Shown here: in pieces, positions 25,143 through 33,666 of the stretch
Layout: each line of letters opens with the position of its first letter
Position numbering within the stretch: position 1 is the stretch's first letter
Position numbers and translations under genes: made by a program
Notes under the pieces: generated by a model
Told to the model about the DNA's origin: nothing
Seen by the model: only the letters and a program-made list of their open reading frames with translations
The model's database searches: none
From: Senegalimassilia sp003474385
GTDB taxonomy: Bacteria; Actinomycetota; Coriobacteriia; Coriobacteriales; Eggerthellaceae
Reading direction: 5' to 3'
Assembly: GCF_003474385.1 (NCBI RefSeq)
Contig: NZ_QUCY01000004.1
Span: 1-64,000, forward strand
DNA length: 64,000 nucleotides

Positions 25143-26120
25143 TTACAGCATGTGGGCGCGCAGCTCCTCGCCGCTTACGGACGAGAGGTAAGCGGGCGCG
25201 ATGTCGAACACAGTCTTGCAGCCCTTCGCGCCCTCGAAGGCCAAGCGCGCGACCGCGCGAGCGTAGGACACCAGCACGCAGGCGGTGAACTCAGGGTTGG
25301 AGCCCAGGTCGAGCGAGTACTCGATACGGCAATCGTTGCCGCCGGCCGTGGTGCCCGTGCGGATGACGAAGCCGCCGTGCGGCAGGCCCGCGTGGTCGCG
25401 ATCGAGCTCTTCCTGGCTGATGAAGTTCACCGTGACGTCGTACTCGTCGAAGTAGTTCGGCATCTCGACGATCTGCTTCTCCACGGCCTGGGCGTCGGCG
25501 CCCTCCTCAAGCACCACCCAGCACTCGCGCGTGTGCTTCTGGCGCGTGGTCAGCTGCGGGTTGCCGCCGGCGCGCACCGCATCGAGCGAGGAGGGCACGG
25601 GGATGGTGTATTGGCGCGCATCGGCCACGCCGGGGATGCGGCGCAGCGCGTCGGAGTGCCCCTGGGACACGCCGCGGCCCCAAAACGTGTAGTCCGCGCC
25701 CTGCGGCAGGATGCAGTTGGCGTACAGGCGGTTCAGCGAGAACAGGCCCGGGTCCCAGCCGCAGGAGATGAGCGCGCAGGTACCGGCGTTACGGGCAGCC
25801 GCGTCAACGTTCGCGAAATGCGCGGGGATGTTGGCGTGCGTGTCGAACGAGTCCACCACGTTGTACAGCGCCGCGTACTTCGGCGTCTGCTCGGGAAGGT
25901 CGGTGGCGCTGCCGCCGCACAGGATGAGCACGTCGATGTCCTCGTTGCCGGTTTCCAGGTCGGCCACGGAGCGAACGGGCACGCCCTCGGTGGCGATGCT
26001 CACGCTTGCGGGGTCGCGGCGCGTGTACACCGCCGCGAGCTCCATGTCGTCGTTCTGGCGAATGGCCAGCTCAACGCCACGTCCAAGGTTTCCGTATCCC
26101 AAAATGCCGATGCGAGTCAT
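25143..26120 (-). CDS. ddh: meso-Diaminopimelate dehydrogenase
   Basis: A 325-residue NADP-dependent enzyme that makes meso-diaminopimelate in one step from tetrahydrodipicolinate, for lysine and peptidoglycan. The Rossmann start is MTRIGILGYGNLGRGVELAI. Further family blocks are YTRRDP, LCGGSATDLPEQTPKYA, VDSFDTHANIPAHF, SCGWDPGLFSLNRLY, FWGRGVSQGHSDALRRIPGV and the C-terminal LDLGSNPEFTACVLVSYARAVARL. Start chosen at the ATG with GGAAG a few bases upstream; the longer frame upstream is non-homologous and overlaps the divergent LysR promoter. Length matches the family (about 320-330). Confidence 0.95.
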   Translation of the reverse strand: MTRIGILGYGNLGRGVELAIRQNDDMELAAVYTRRDPASVSIATEGVPVRSVADLETGNEDIDVLILCGGSATDLPEQTPKYAALYNVVDSFDTHANIPAHFANVDAAARNAGTCALISCGWDPGLFSLNRLYANCILPQGADYTFWGRGVSQGHSDALRRIPGVADARQYTIPVPSSLDAVRAGGNPQLTTRQKHTRECWVVLEEGADAQAVEKQIVEMPNYFDEYDVTVNFISQEELDRDHAGLPHGGFVIRTGTTAGGNDCRIEYSLDLGSNPEFTACVLVSYARAVARLAFEGAKGCKTVFDIAPAYLSSVSGEELRAHML

Positions 26121-26473
26121 TTCGCTTCCTTTCCCGATGCGGCGGCGCAGGGCCGCGATAGTGCCTGAAAAACGCTTCCATGATACGCGTATCATGCGCC
26201 AAACCCGCAAGCGCCGCGCAATTTCCGCATACCAACCGTATAGGGAAACGCCCGCTAAACCCCGATTGCAACGCGGCGGCGAACACTCGCTCGCGGCGTC
26301 GCGACAAACTGGCGGTGAACGCCCGCGCATGGCACGACGGTAAGCCTGCGCGCAACGCAACGGCGGCGCCCCGTCCGCAACGCCGCGGCCGATCCTTGCG
26401 CAACACCGCCGCGGCGCGGATCGACCCGGCTATATCCTACCGGTCCCCTTCCCTTCCTGCTAGAATACGGCCC
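26121..26473. other. Intergenic region between ddh and LysR
   Basis: No gene is seen. ATGATACGCGTATCAT (26179-26194) is a perfect 16-base palindrome about 60 bases upstream of ddh and could be an operator. TAGAAT at 26461-26466 is a -10 for the LysR gene; only seven bases separate it from the ATG, which would make a leaderless transcript. Confidence 0.4.
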
Positions 26474-27397
26474 ATGAAACTTCAACAGCTCAGATACGTC
26501 ATCCAGGTAGCCGAATCCGGGTCGCTCACCGCGGCGGCAGAGAAGCTCTTCGTCGCGCAGCCCAGCCTTTCCAAAGCGGTGTCGGAGCTTGAACGCGAAA
26601 TGGACATCACCATCTTCACGCGCTCGCGCACCGGCGTCGTCCCCACCGAAGAGGGCATGCGCTTCCTCTCTCGTGCCCGCCAAGTCATCGAGCAGGCCGA
26701 TCTTTTGGAAGGCGAATATAAGGGCGCCGACCGCATCCGCCGCGTGTTCGGCATCTCCACCCAGCATTACGCCTTCGTGGTGAACGCGTTCGTCTCGCTC
26801 GTGCGCGAATACGACCGCAACCGCTACGAATTCTCGCTGCGCGAGACGTCCACCGCCGGCATTATCGACGACGTGCGGGTGCAGCGCAGCGAGCTGGGCG
26901 TGCTATACCGCTGCGACTTCAACGAAAGCGTCATCTCGAACGTGGTGAAGTCGGCCGACCTGCACTTCGTGCCGCTGTTCCGTGCGAAGCCGCACGTATT
27001 CGTCAGCCGCAACAGCCCGCTGGCGCACCTTGAGCGCGTCACCCTTGCCGACCTGGCGCCCTACCCGCGCCTGAGCTATGACCAGGGCATTCGCAACTCG
27101 CTGTACTATGCCGAGGAGCTGCATATCGCCGAGGCCGTGGACAAGAGCATCGTGGTAACCGATCGCGCGACGCTGTTCAACCTGATCATCGGCCTTGACG
27201 GCTACACCATCTCAAGCGGCATCCTTTCCGAGGACCTCAATGGCAGCCAGATCATGTCCATCCCGCTCGAAAGCCCCGAGCATATGGAGCTGGGATACGT
27301 CAAACGCGCCGACCGGCCGCTGTCCTCTGTCGCCGAGCGCTACCTGCAGCTGCTGCAGGAGTACGTCAACGAATACCAGCGCGAAGCCGGCGAATAA
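26474..27397 (+). CDS. LysR-family regulator (next to metE-like gene)
   Basis: A 307-residue LysR regulator. The winged helix-turn-helix is MKLQQLRYVIQVAESGSLTAAAEKLFVAQPSLSKAVSELEREMDITIFTRSRTGVVPTEEG (residues 1-61), followed by the linker helix and a periplasmic-binding-like effector domain from about residue 90. It is divergent from ddh and 240 bases upstream of a MetE-like gene. The start is the first ATG after a TAGAAT -10, with no ribosome binding site, consistent with leaderless translation. A T-N11-A type box before the metE-like gene suggests that gene as its target. It is closely similar in layout to the LysR protein ending at 45384. Confidence 0.9.
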   Translation: MKLQQLRYVIQVAESGSLTAAAEKLFVAQPSLSKAVSELEREMDITIFTRSRTGVVPTEEGMRFLSRARQVIEQADLLEGEYKGADRIRRVFGISTQHYAFVVNAFVSLVREYDRNRYEFSLRETSTAGIIDDVRVQRSELGVLYRCDFNESVISNVVKSADLHFVPLFRAKPHVFVSRNSPLAHLERVTLADLAPYPRLSYDQGIRNSLYYAEELHIAEAVDKSIVVTDRATLFNLIIGLDGYTISSGILSEDLNGSQIMSIPLESPEHMELGYVKRADRPLSSVAERYLQLLQEYVNEYQREAGE

Positions 27398-27471
27398 GGG
27401 CAAGGCGCAGGGGCGCCCCCATACCGCCGGCCCCACTGCGCGGCACGGCCAAGCGGCAGCGCAAACCGCAA

Positions 27472-27514
27472 GGCGCGTCGTCGGGCGCCGCCTGCCGGCG
27501 CCCGACGACGCGCG
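27472..27514. repeat. Perfect 19-base inverted repeat
   Basis: The arms (27472-27490 and 27496-27514) pair without mismatch around a five-base loop. Both are very GC-rich and begin GGCGCGTCGTCGGG. No T tract follows, so it may act as a transcript-stabilising or attenuating hairpin between the LysR gene and the metE-like gene rather than a standard terminator. Confidence 0.7.
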
Positions 27515-27557
27515 CCAAGCCGCAGCCCGCTTCCATTCCTTTTAGCTATACATAACC

Positions 27558-27581
27558 CTATCAAACCGATAGTTTTCTATC
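27558..27581 (+). promoter_or_regulatory. LysR-type box upstream of the metE-like gene
   Basis: CTATC-N5-GATAG-N4-CTATC contains TATC-N5-GATA, an exact T-N11-A palindrome of the LysR type, plus a third half site. It lies 56 bases before the MetE-like start codon and close to the 3' end of a LysR gene in the same direction. Confidence 0.5.
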
Positions 27582-27637
27582 ACGCGGGCCTGTGGCATCC
27601 TTTCCCTCGCAACACAAGCGATGAAAGGACGCCACCC

Positions 27638-28756
27638 ATGGCCATCACCAACCCTCCCTACGCATATGACATCGTCGGCAGCTTCCTGCGCCCCGAGGCC
27701 CTCAAGCGGGCGCGCGCCGATTTCGCCGCCGGAACCATCACCCGCGAGCAACTGACCGCCGCCGAGGACGCTGCCATCGCAGACCTGGTGGAAAAGGAGA
27801 AACAGGCGGGCCTGAAGGCCGTCACCGACGGCGAGTTCCGCCGCGCCATGTGGCACCTCGACTTCCTGGAGGGCCTGCAAAACGTCGAGCACGTCGATGC
27901 CGAAACGTGGTCGGTAGAGTTCAAGGGCCCCAAGCCCAAGGGCGCCCAGCTGGTGTTCCGCGACAAGATCGCCTTCGGCGACCACCCGTTCCTGGCCCAT
28001 TTCGCCAAGCTGCGCGACATCGCCGGCGACTATCCGGTGAAGCTGACCATCCCCGCACCCTCCATGCTGCACCTCATCCCCTGCGTGCGCGGCAAGGCCA
28101 CGTACCGCCCCATCGAGCGCTATGCCGATGAGTCGGTGCTCTTCGACGACATCGTGGAGGTGTACCGCGATGCCGTGCGCGCCTTCTACGACCTGGGCTG
28201 CCGCTACCTGCAGTTCGATGACACCAGCTGGGGCGAGTTCTGCGACCCGGCTAAGCGCGAGGCGTATGCCGCCGAGGGAATCGACGTCAACCAGGTGGCG
28301 AAGGACTACGTGGACGTGATCAACCGCATCCTTGAGGCCAAGCCCGAAGACATGACCATCACCACGCACATCTGCCGCGGCAACTTCCGCTCCACGTGGT
28401 TCTCCTCCGGCGGATACGAGCCGGTGGCCGAGGTGCTCTTCGGCGGGGCGAACTACGACGGCTTCTTCCTGGAGTACGATTCCGACCGCTCCGGCGATTT
28501 CGCCCCGCTGGCGCATATCCGCGACCAGAAGGTGGTATTGGGCCTGGTCACGTCCAAGTTCCCCGAGCTGGAAAACGAGGACGACGTAATCGCGCGCATC
28601 CATGAGGCAGCGCAATACGTTCCGCTCGAGCAGCTGCGCCTGTCCACGCAGTGCGGCTTCTCCTCCACCGAAGAGGGCAACGTGCTCACCGAGGATGACC
28701 AGTGGGCCAAGATCGCGCTGGTGCGACGGGTCGCCGAGCGCGTCTGGGGCGAATAA
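27638..28756 (+). CDS. MetE-like cobalamin-independent methyltransferase (YxjG/YxjH type)
   Basis: A 372-residue single-domain protein related to the C-terminal catalytic half of MetE. It starts DIVGSFLRPEALKRARADF and includes VTDGEFRRAMWHLDFLEGL, PAPSMLHL, YLQFDDTSWGEF, THICRGNFRSTW and LRLSTQCGFSSTEEGN. His and Cys in THICRGN and the Cys in STQCGF are the expected zinc ligands that activate homocysteine thiol. The methyl donor of this subfamily is not settled from sequence. With luxS and mtnN in the same window it could close the homocysteine-to-methionine step. GAAAGGA precedes the ATG. Confidence 0.9.
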   Translation: MAITNPPYAYDIVGSFLRPEALKRARADFAAGTITREQLTAAEDAAIADLVEKEKQAGLKAVTDGEFRRAMWHLDFLEGLQNVEHVDAETWSVEFKGPKPKGAQLVFRDKIAFGDHPFLAHFAKLRDIAGDYPVKLTIPAPSMLHLIPCVRGKATYRPIERYADESVLFDDIVEVYRDAVRAFYDLGCRYLQFDDTSWGEFCDPAKREAYAAEGIDVNQVAKDYVDVINRILEAKPEDMTITTHICRGNFRSTWFSSGGYEPVAEVLFGGANYDGFFLEYDSDRSGDFAPLAHIRDQKVVLGLVTSKFPELENEDDVIARIHEAAQYVPLEQLRLSTQCGFSSTEEGNVLTEDDQWAKIALVRRVAERVWGE

Positions 28757-28786
28757 GCGGCCAACGCACGTAACCGAACCCGATAC

Positions 28787-28826
28787 GTTGGGCCCGGGAA
28801 CGATGGTTCCGGGCCCAACTTGTTTT
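28787..28826 (+). terminator. Rho-independent terminator after the metE-like gene
   Basis: GTTGGGCCCGGGAAC and GTTCCGGGCCCAAC form a long stem with a four-base loop, followed by TTGTTTT. A very similar stem follows the next gene at the assembly gap. Confidence 0.9.
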
Positions 28827-28971
28827 GACGCGGGATAACGCTTGGCACAATGCTTGTTTCGAAAACGGCACCGCTCTGACTTTCTAAACCTACGCAACGG
28901 TCGCCCGAAGCGACCCCATGATAGAATCGTCGTTGACTCGTATCAGCTTCCCCGTATCGCAAAGGCTTAGG

Positions 28972-31900
28972 ATGAACACGCGCACCATCAGCAAAGGCAG
29001 CCGAATCTCGCGCGTCCTCATGACGGCGCTCACCGTCGTGCTCATCTTCCTGTTCTTCGACATTATGTCGCTGGTTGCCGACATCCAAGGCACCGCTCGC
29101 GTGGTGAACTATGCCGGATTGGTGCGCGGCACCACGCAGCGCATCGTGAAGATGGAGGACGCGGGGCTTGCGCAGGATAAGCTGATCGAGGCGGTGGATT
29201 CCTACATCGACGGCCTGCGCTACGGAAGCGATGACCTTGATTTGGTGCGTCTTGACGACGATGCCTATCAGGCGAAGATGACCGAGCTCTCCGAGTACTT
29301 CTACGACTTGCGCGACGAGATCGCGCAAGTGCGCGAAACCGGCTACCAGAACACCGATATCATCGCGAAAAGCGAGGATTTCTTCCAGGTCTGCGACCAA
29401 GCCACCAAGCTGGCGGAGGACTACTCGCAAGAGAAGGCCACCGCGCTCGACCGCCTGGAAAGCATTGTCGTAGCCGACATCGTAGGCCTGCTGGTGTTGT
29501 TCGCCATCGAGATCGTCCGCGCGCTGCGCACCGCGGCCCTGAGCAGGCAGCTGCAGCGCAAGGTGTACCTTGACGAGGCGACGGGCCTTCTCAACAAGAA
29601 CAAGTGCGAGGAGATCTTGTCGCAGCCCGGGCCCATCGGCCCCGAAAGCCCCTTGGCCGTGTTCGTGTTCGACCTGAACAACCTTCGCACCATCAACAAC
29701 AACCTTGGGCACGAAAAGGGCGATGAATACATCCGCTCTTTCGCGCTGCAGCTGGCGAAAGTGCAAAACCCCCTATGCTTCACCGGCCGCTATGGCGGCG
29801 ACGAGTTCCTGGCGGTGCTGCGCGGCGCCGATGCCGCACAGGCCGCGGCGCTGCTCGACCGGATAAGGCGCAACGCAGATGAGTATTCCCAGGCCCATCC
29901 CGATATGCCCATCAGCTATGCCGCCGGCTACGCCCTGTCCAGCGAATTCGAATCCCCCACCATGCGCGAGCTGTTCCGCCAAGCGGACAAAAACATGTAC
30001 ATAGACAAGAACAACGCACGCCTTGCCGAGGCGGTGGCGCGCCAACGGCAAAACGAGCGCATCTTGAAGCGCGTTTCCCGTCTTGGCTTCCACTTCTCCA
30101 ACTGCATATACTGCGACGCCAAGCTCGACCAATACCGCATCCTGCGCACATCATCGAATATGTTTCTAGCCGACAGCGGCAACTACTCGGGCGCCGTCGA
30201 GCACATCGCATGCTCGCTGACTTGCGAAGAGCAACGGCCCGAGGTGCGCCGCGCACTGCAGCTGGAAACGCTTCGCGAACGCCTTACCCCGCAAAGCGGA
30301 CCTATCGAGCTGATCTTGCAAAGCCCGGCATGGCGCGGCCGCGTCACCGTGCTGCACCTAGACGATAGCAAGGAAGGGGCGCTCCATCACTTCGTGGTCG
30401 CCCTCGAGCCGTTCTCCGACGGATCGGCAAGCGAGAAGCAGCAGCTCTCCCGCTACTACGACCAGCTCAGGCAATCCATCCTCGAGAACGGCGGCGGCTA
30501 CGTGGACGCACTGCTCGATTCTGCGCAGGCGGCATATTCGGTCGACCTGACCAACGATCGGCTTGAGCAGGTGTTCTTCGCGCCCGACGGGGGCTTGGCC
30601 GATCCGGACATGCAACTACCTTGCTCCTATACGGCCTTTTGCCGCGAACATGTCGGATCCGTCACCGAGGGCACGCTGGAAAGCTACCGGCTCGCAGATT
30701 CCTCGGAGAAGCTGCTTGCGCGTTTCAAAGGCGGCGCGAACGAGGTGACCATCGAATTCTGCGAAACAAGATCGGACGGCAAACCGCAATGGTCGCAAAA
30801 GGTCGTGCTCATGTCGCAAGATTCGCAATACCACATCGACACCCAAGATGAGCTTCCCGTTGTGCGCGGCATCGTGCTGATCAAGAACACCTCGGCGTTC
30901 CATGAGCGGGAACAAGCGGAAAAACACCGTCTTGAGCAGGCGCTGCAAACCGCCGACTCCGAGAGCAAGGCGAAAACCGAGTTCATGAACCGCATGAGCC
31001 ACGACTTCCGCACGCCCATCAACGGCATATTAGGCATGCTCGACATCATCGGAGCAAGCGAGCAGGACCCCGCGAAAACCCGCCAATGCCTGGACAAGAT
31101 CCAGATATCGGCGAACCACCTGCTCGACCTGGTCAACGACGTGCTCGATATGAGCAAGCTCGGCTCCGGGCAGGCGGTGCTCGAGCAGGACGAGTTCGAC
31201 CTTCTGGAATTGGCCGATGACGTGGAATCGCTCGTTGCCGCCCAGATACTGGAAAGCGGCATCTCCCACGAACGATTCTGCAAAAACGTGAAGCACAGCC
31301 AGCTCATCGGCAGCGACCTGCGGTTGCGCCAGATCATGCTCAACCTGTTCAGCAACGCCATCAAGTACAACAAGCCCGGCGGGAGGGTTGACACGTATAT
31401 CACCGAGCTTTCATGCAACGGCTGTACGGCGCTGTTCGAGTTCAAGATCGCCGACACCGGCGTCGGCATGAGCGAGGAGTTCGTGTCCGAGCACCTTTTC
31501 AAGCCGTTCACGCAAGAGCAAAACAGCGCACGCACCCGCTACCAGGGCACCGGCTTGGGCATGTCCATCGTGAAAACGCTCATCGACGCCATGGGCGGCA
31601 CCATCAGCGTGCAAAGCACGCCCGATGTCGGAACGGAGATAACCTTCACGTTGCCGTTCAAGATAAACGGCAACGTAGCGGCGAAGCCTGAATGCGCTCA
31701 GGCCGCCCCGCAAGCCGAGGGCTCCCTTTCCGGCAAGCGCGTGCTGCTGGTCGAGGATAACGACCTGAACATGGAGATCGCCGAGTTCTACCTGGACCAC
31801 GCCGGCGCCGCCGTGGTCAAAGCATGGAACGGCAAGGAAGCAGTCCGGATGTTCACAAGCTCGAAGCCGGGCACGATCTCGCTGATCTTGATGGACTTGA

Positions 31901-32109
31901 TGATGCCCGTCATGGACGGCTACGAGGCCACCCGCGCCATACGCGCGCTCGACCACCCCGACGCGTCCACCGTGCCCATCATCGCCATGACGGCCAACGC
32001 CTTCGACGAGGATCGCAAGAAATCGAAGGCCGCCGGGATGAACGCGCACCTGGCGAAACCGCTTGATATGCAGGCGCTGCTGTCCGCAGCCGGACGTTTC
32101 TGCAGATAG
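28972..32109 (+). CDS. Hybrid sensor: membrane GGDEF - histidine kinase - receiver
   Basis: A 1045-residue membrane protein. Helix 1 (about 14-36) and helix 2 (about 165-185) enclose a 125-residue outside sensor of helical type. Then comes a GGDEF domain (about 198-360) with DEATGLLNK and an intact RYGGDEF; no RxxD inhibitory site lies at the expected place. A PAS-like stretch follows, then HisKA with NRMSHDFRTPINGI (His near 676), HATPase with LRLRQIMLNLFSNAIKYNKPGG, ADTGVGM and YQGTGLGMSIV, and a receiver (about 925-1042) with LLVEDND, the phospho-acceptor D in LILMDLMMPVMDG and K in AKPLD. All catalytic residues are present. The start is the ATG with AAAGG upstream; an ATG 54 bases earlier overlaps a TAGAAT -10. 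No output regulator adjoins it. Confidence 0.9.
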   Translation: MNTRTISKGSRISRVLMTALTVVLIFLFFDIMSLVADIQGTARVVNYAGLVRGTTQRIVKMEDAGLAQDKLIEAVDSYIDGLRYGSDDLDLVRLDDDAYQAKMTELSEYFYDLRDEIAQVRETGYQNTDIIAKSEDFFQVCDQATKLAEDYSQEKATALDRLESIVVADIVGLLVLFAIEIVRALRTAALSRQLQRKVYLDEATGLLNKNKCEEILSQPGPIGPESPLAVFVFDLNNLRTINNNLGHEKGDEYIRSFALQLAKVQNPLCFTGRYGGDEFLAVLRGADAAQAAALLDRIRRNADEYSQAHPDMPISYAAGYALSSEFESPTMRELFRQADKNMYIDKNNARLAEAVARQRQNERILKRVSRLGFHFSNCIYCDAKLDQYRILRTSSNMFLADSGNYSGAVEHIACSLTCEEQRPEVRRALQLETLRERLTPQSGPIELILQSPAWRGRVTVLHLDDSKEGALHHFVVALEPFSDGSASEKQQLSRYYDQLRQSILENGGGYVDALLDSAQAAYSVDLTNDRLEQVFFAPDGGLADPDMQLPCSYTAFCREHVGSVTEGTLESYRLADSSEKLLARFKGGANEVTIEFCETRSDGKPQWSQKVVLMSQDSQYHIDTQDELPVVRGIVLIKNTSAFHEREQAEKHRLEQALQTADSESKAKTEFMNRMSHDFRTPINGILGMLDIIGASEQDPAKTRQCLDKIQISANHLLDLVNDVLDMSKLGSGQAVLEQDEFDLLELADDVESLVAAQILESGISHERFCKNVKHSQLIGSDLRLRQIMLNLFSNAIKYNKPGGRVDTYITELSCNGCTALFEFKIADTGVGMSEEFVSEHLFKPFTQEQNSARTRYQGTGLGMSIVKTLIDAMGGTISVQSTPDVGTEITFTLPFKINGNVAAKPECAQAAPQAEGSLSGKRVLLVEDNDLNMEIAEFYLDHAGAAVVKAWNGKEAVRMFTSSKPGTISLILMDLMMPVMDGYEATRAIRALDHPDASTVPIIAMTANAFDEDRKKSKAAGMNAHLAKPLDMQALLSAAGRFCR

Positions 32110-32138
32110 GGCGCTGACACACGCAAACGCGCATTCGA

Positions 32139-32169
32139 CGAGTCGGGCCCGGAACAAAGGTTCCGGGCC
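32139..32169 (+). terminator. Terminator hairpin cut by the assembly gap
   Basis: GGGCCCGGAAC and GTTCCGGGCC form a stem with a four-base loop 36 bases after the hybrid kinase stop. The 3' arm ends exactly at the run of N, so the U tract is not visible. Confidence 0.7.
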
Positions 32170-32179
32170 NNNNNNNNNN
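32170..32179. other. Assembly gap (ten N)
   Basis: Ten undetermined bases join two contigs. True distance is unknown, so the order kinase-ung across this point depends on scaffolding. Confidence 0.99.
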
Positions 32180-32228
32180 AGCACGCGATGCCGCCGAAAA
32201 AGGCGCATAGGCACCGAAGGGAGCCGAC

Positions 32229-32960
32229 CTACCCCGCAAGCACGCTCTGCCAGTCGATCGGCTGCTCGCCCGCTTCCTCCAAAATATGATTGACCTGGGA
32301 ATACGGCCGCGACCCCATGAACGCGGGCAACGTGGCGGTAGCACGGTTTGCTGAAAGCGGCGAAGGGTGCGTGCTCCTGAGCACATGCTTGTTGGCAAGC
32401 GATGCCGCCGCAGGGCCCGCCTCCACGGCCTTCCAAGCCCCGTCCACCAAATCGATGGCGTGCTTGCCCCAGGTCAGGAACGCCACGGGCTGCGGCACCT
32501 CCAGGCAACGGCGCACCACATGGTCGGTGAGCACCCGCCAGCCCAACTTGGCGTGCGACGCCGCGGCGTGCTCGCGCACCGTGAGCGTGGTGTTGAGCAG
32601 CAGCACGCCCTGCGCGGCCCACGACGTCAAATCCCCGCTCTCGGGCATAGGGCATCCCAAGTCGGCGGCCATCTCCTTGTACATGTTGCGAAGGCTAGGG
32701 GGCAGCTTGCAGCCACAGGGCACGGAAAACGACAGCCCCATGGCCTGCCCCGGCCCGTGATACGGGTCTTGGCCCAAGATGACCACCCGCACGTCCGCAG
32801 GCGCGGTGAACGCAAGCGCGTTGAGGATATCGTCCTGCGGAGGATAGATGGTCTGCGCATCCCGCATAGCCTCCACCTGCGACAATAACCCCTGCGTGGT
32901 TTCGCGCACCTGGTCGGGCGCGGCGTCAAGCCACGCGTTCACGTTCTCGTTCGAGCCCAT
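32229..32960 (-). CDS. ung: Uracil-DNA glycosylase, family 1
   Basis: A 243-residue base-excision repair enzyme that removes uracil from DNA. The water-activating motif VVILGQDPYHGPGQAMGLSFSV (residues about 59-80) and the DNA-intercalating motif HPSPLSANR (about 195-203) are intact, as are LLNTTLTVREHAAASHAKLGW and the VAFLTWGKHAI strand. Length is usual for the family. An AAGAAGGAGG site precedes the ATG. Confidence 0.96.
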   Translation of the reverse strand: MGSNENVNAWLDAAPDQVRETTQGLLSQVEAMRDAQTIYPPQDDILNALAFTAPADVRVVILGQDPYHGPGQAMGLSFSVPCGCKLPPSLRNMYKEMAADLGCPMPESGDLTSWAAQGVLLLNTTLTVREHAAASHAKLGWRVLTDHVVRRCLEVPQPVAFLTWGKHAIDLVDGAWKAVEAGPAAASLANKHVLRSTHPSPLSANRATATLPAFMGSRPYSQVNHILEEAGEQPIDWQSVLAG

Positions 32961-33243
32961 GGGGCCTCCTTCTTATAGAGGGAAACACCGGCAAGCGGCG
33001 TTTCCTGATTGCGTATCGGCGGTGCGGGCAGGGAACGGAGCCCCATCAACGTAGCGGTCTTACCCGCCGAACGCCACAGACCCCGCAAGCTAAACGCCTT
33101 CGCACCAGCGGTTCCGAAGTTTATCCGTACTTGGCAAAGATGGCCGATGTTGCCCGGCGCATCTCGCCCGCCTCGCTTCGCCATTCGATTATCATCTATC
33201 GAACGCTTTACCGATGACCGTCCGCAGCCGCAGTAACCGAGCG
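32961..33243. other. Spacer between ung and the K+ channel gene
   Basis: No gene is seen. The ung promoter should lie here, but no clear -10/-35 pair could be assigned. Confidence 0.4.
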
Positions 33244-33666
33244 CTACTTCCCGCGGCGGTACTCCTTCACGCGCTCGCAAAACGTTGCCAGCTCATCGGG
33301 CGTCATCTCGTCAAGCCGCTCCAGGTTCTCGGCGAAATGCGCCAGCGTGCCCTCCTGGCGCTGCCGCAGCATGGCGTTGCAATAGCTGACCACCACGCCG
33401 GTGATAAGGGCGATGTAGAAGATGCTCACCACGCTGAGCAGCACGGTGGCGATGCGCGCCACCGGACCCGCCGCCGTCACGTCGCCGAAACCGATGGTGG
33501 AAACGGCCTGGAAGCTGAACCACATGCCGTCGCCGAACGTGTTCGCCACCGGGTCGGCAAGCCACACCGCCAGCGAGCACAGCAGGAACACGATGACGAA
33601 CAGGCAGGTGATGGGGCCGAAGCCTGCCTGCCGCTCGATCTCCACGAGCATGCGCAGCCTACGCAT
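33244..33666 (-). CDS. Two-helix potassium channel
   Basis: A 140-residue membrane protein of the ion-channel 2 type. Helix 1 is about 18-38 (ITCLFVIVFLLCSLAVWLA), the pore helix and selectivity filter are WFSFQAVSTIGFGDVTAAG (about 49-67, filter TIGFGD), and helix 2 is about 72-95. The C-terminal tail is charged and probably forms a short coiled coil. TIGFGD rather than TVGYGD is a known variant in K+ channels. The gene overlaps the end of the ClC gene by eight bases, so the two are translated together. Confidence 0.88.
   Translation of the reverse strand: MRRLRMLVEIERQAGFGPITCLFVIVFLLCSLAVWLADPVANTFGDGMWFSFQAVSTIGFGDVTAAGPVARIATVLLSVVSIFYIALITGVVVSYCNAMLRQRQEGTLAHFAENLERLDEMTPDELATFCERVKEYRRGK

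Noticed and set aside
28453..29766. Minus-strand frame crossing metE-like and kinase genes
   Set aside because: It runs across a terminator and two opposite-strand genes and has no homology.
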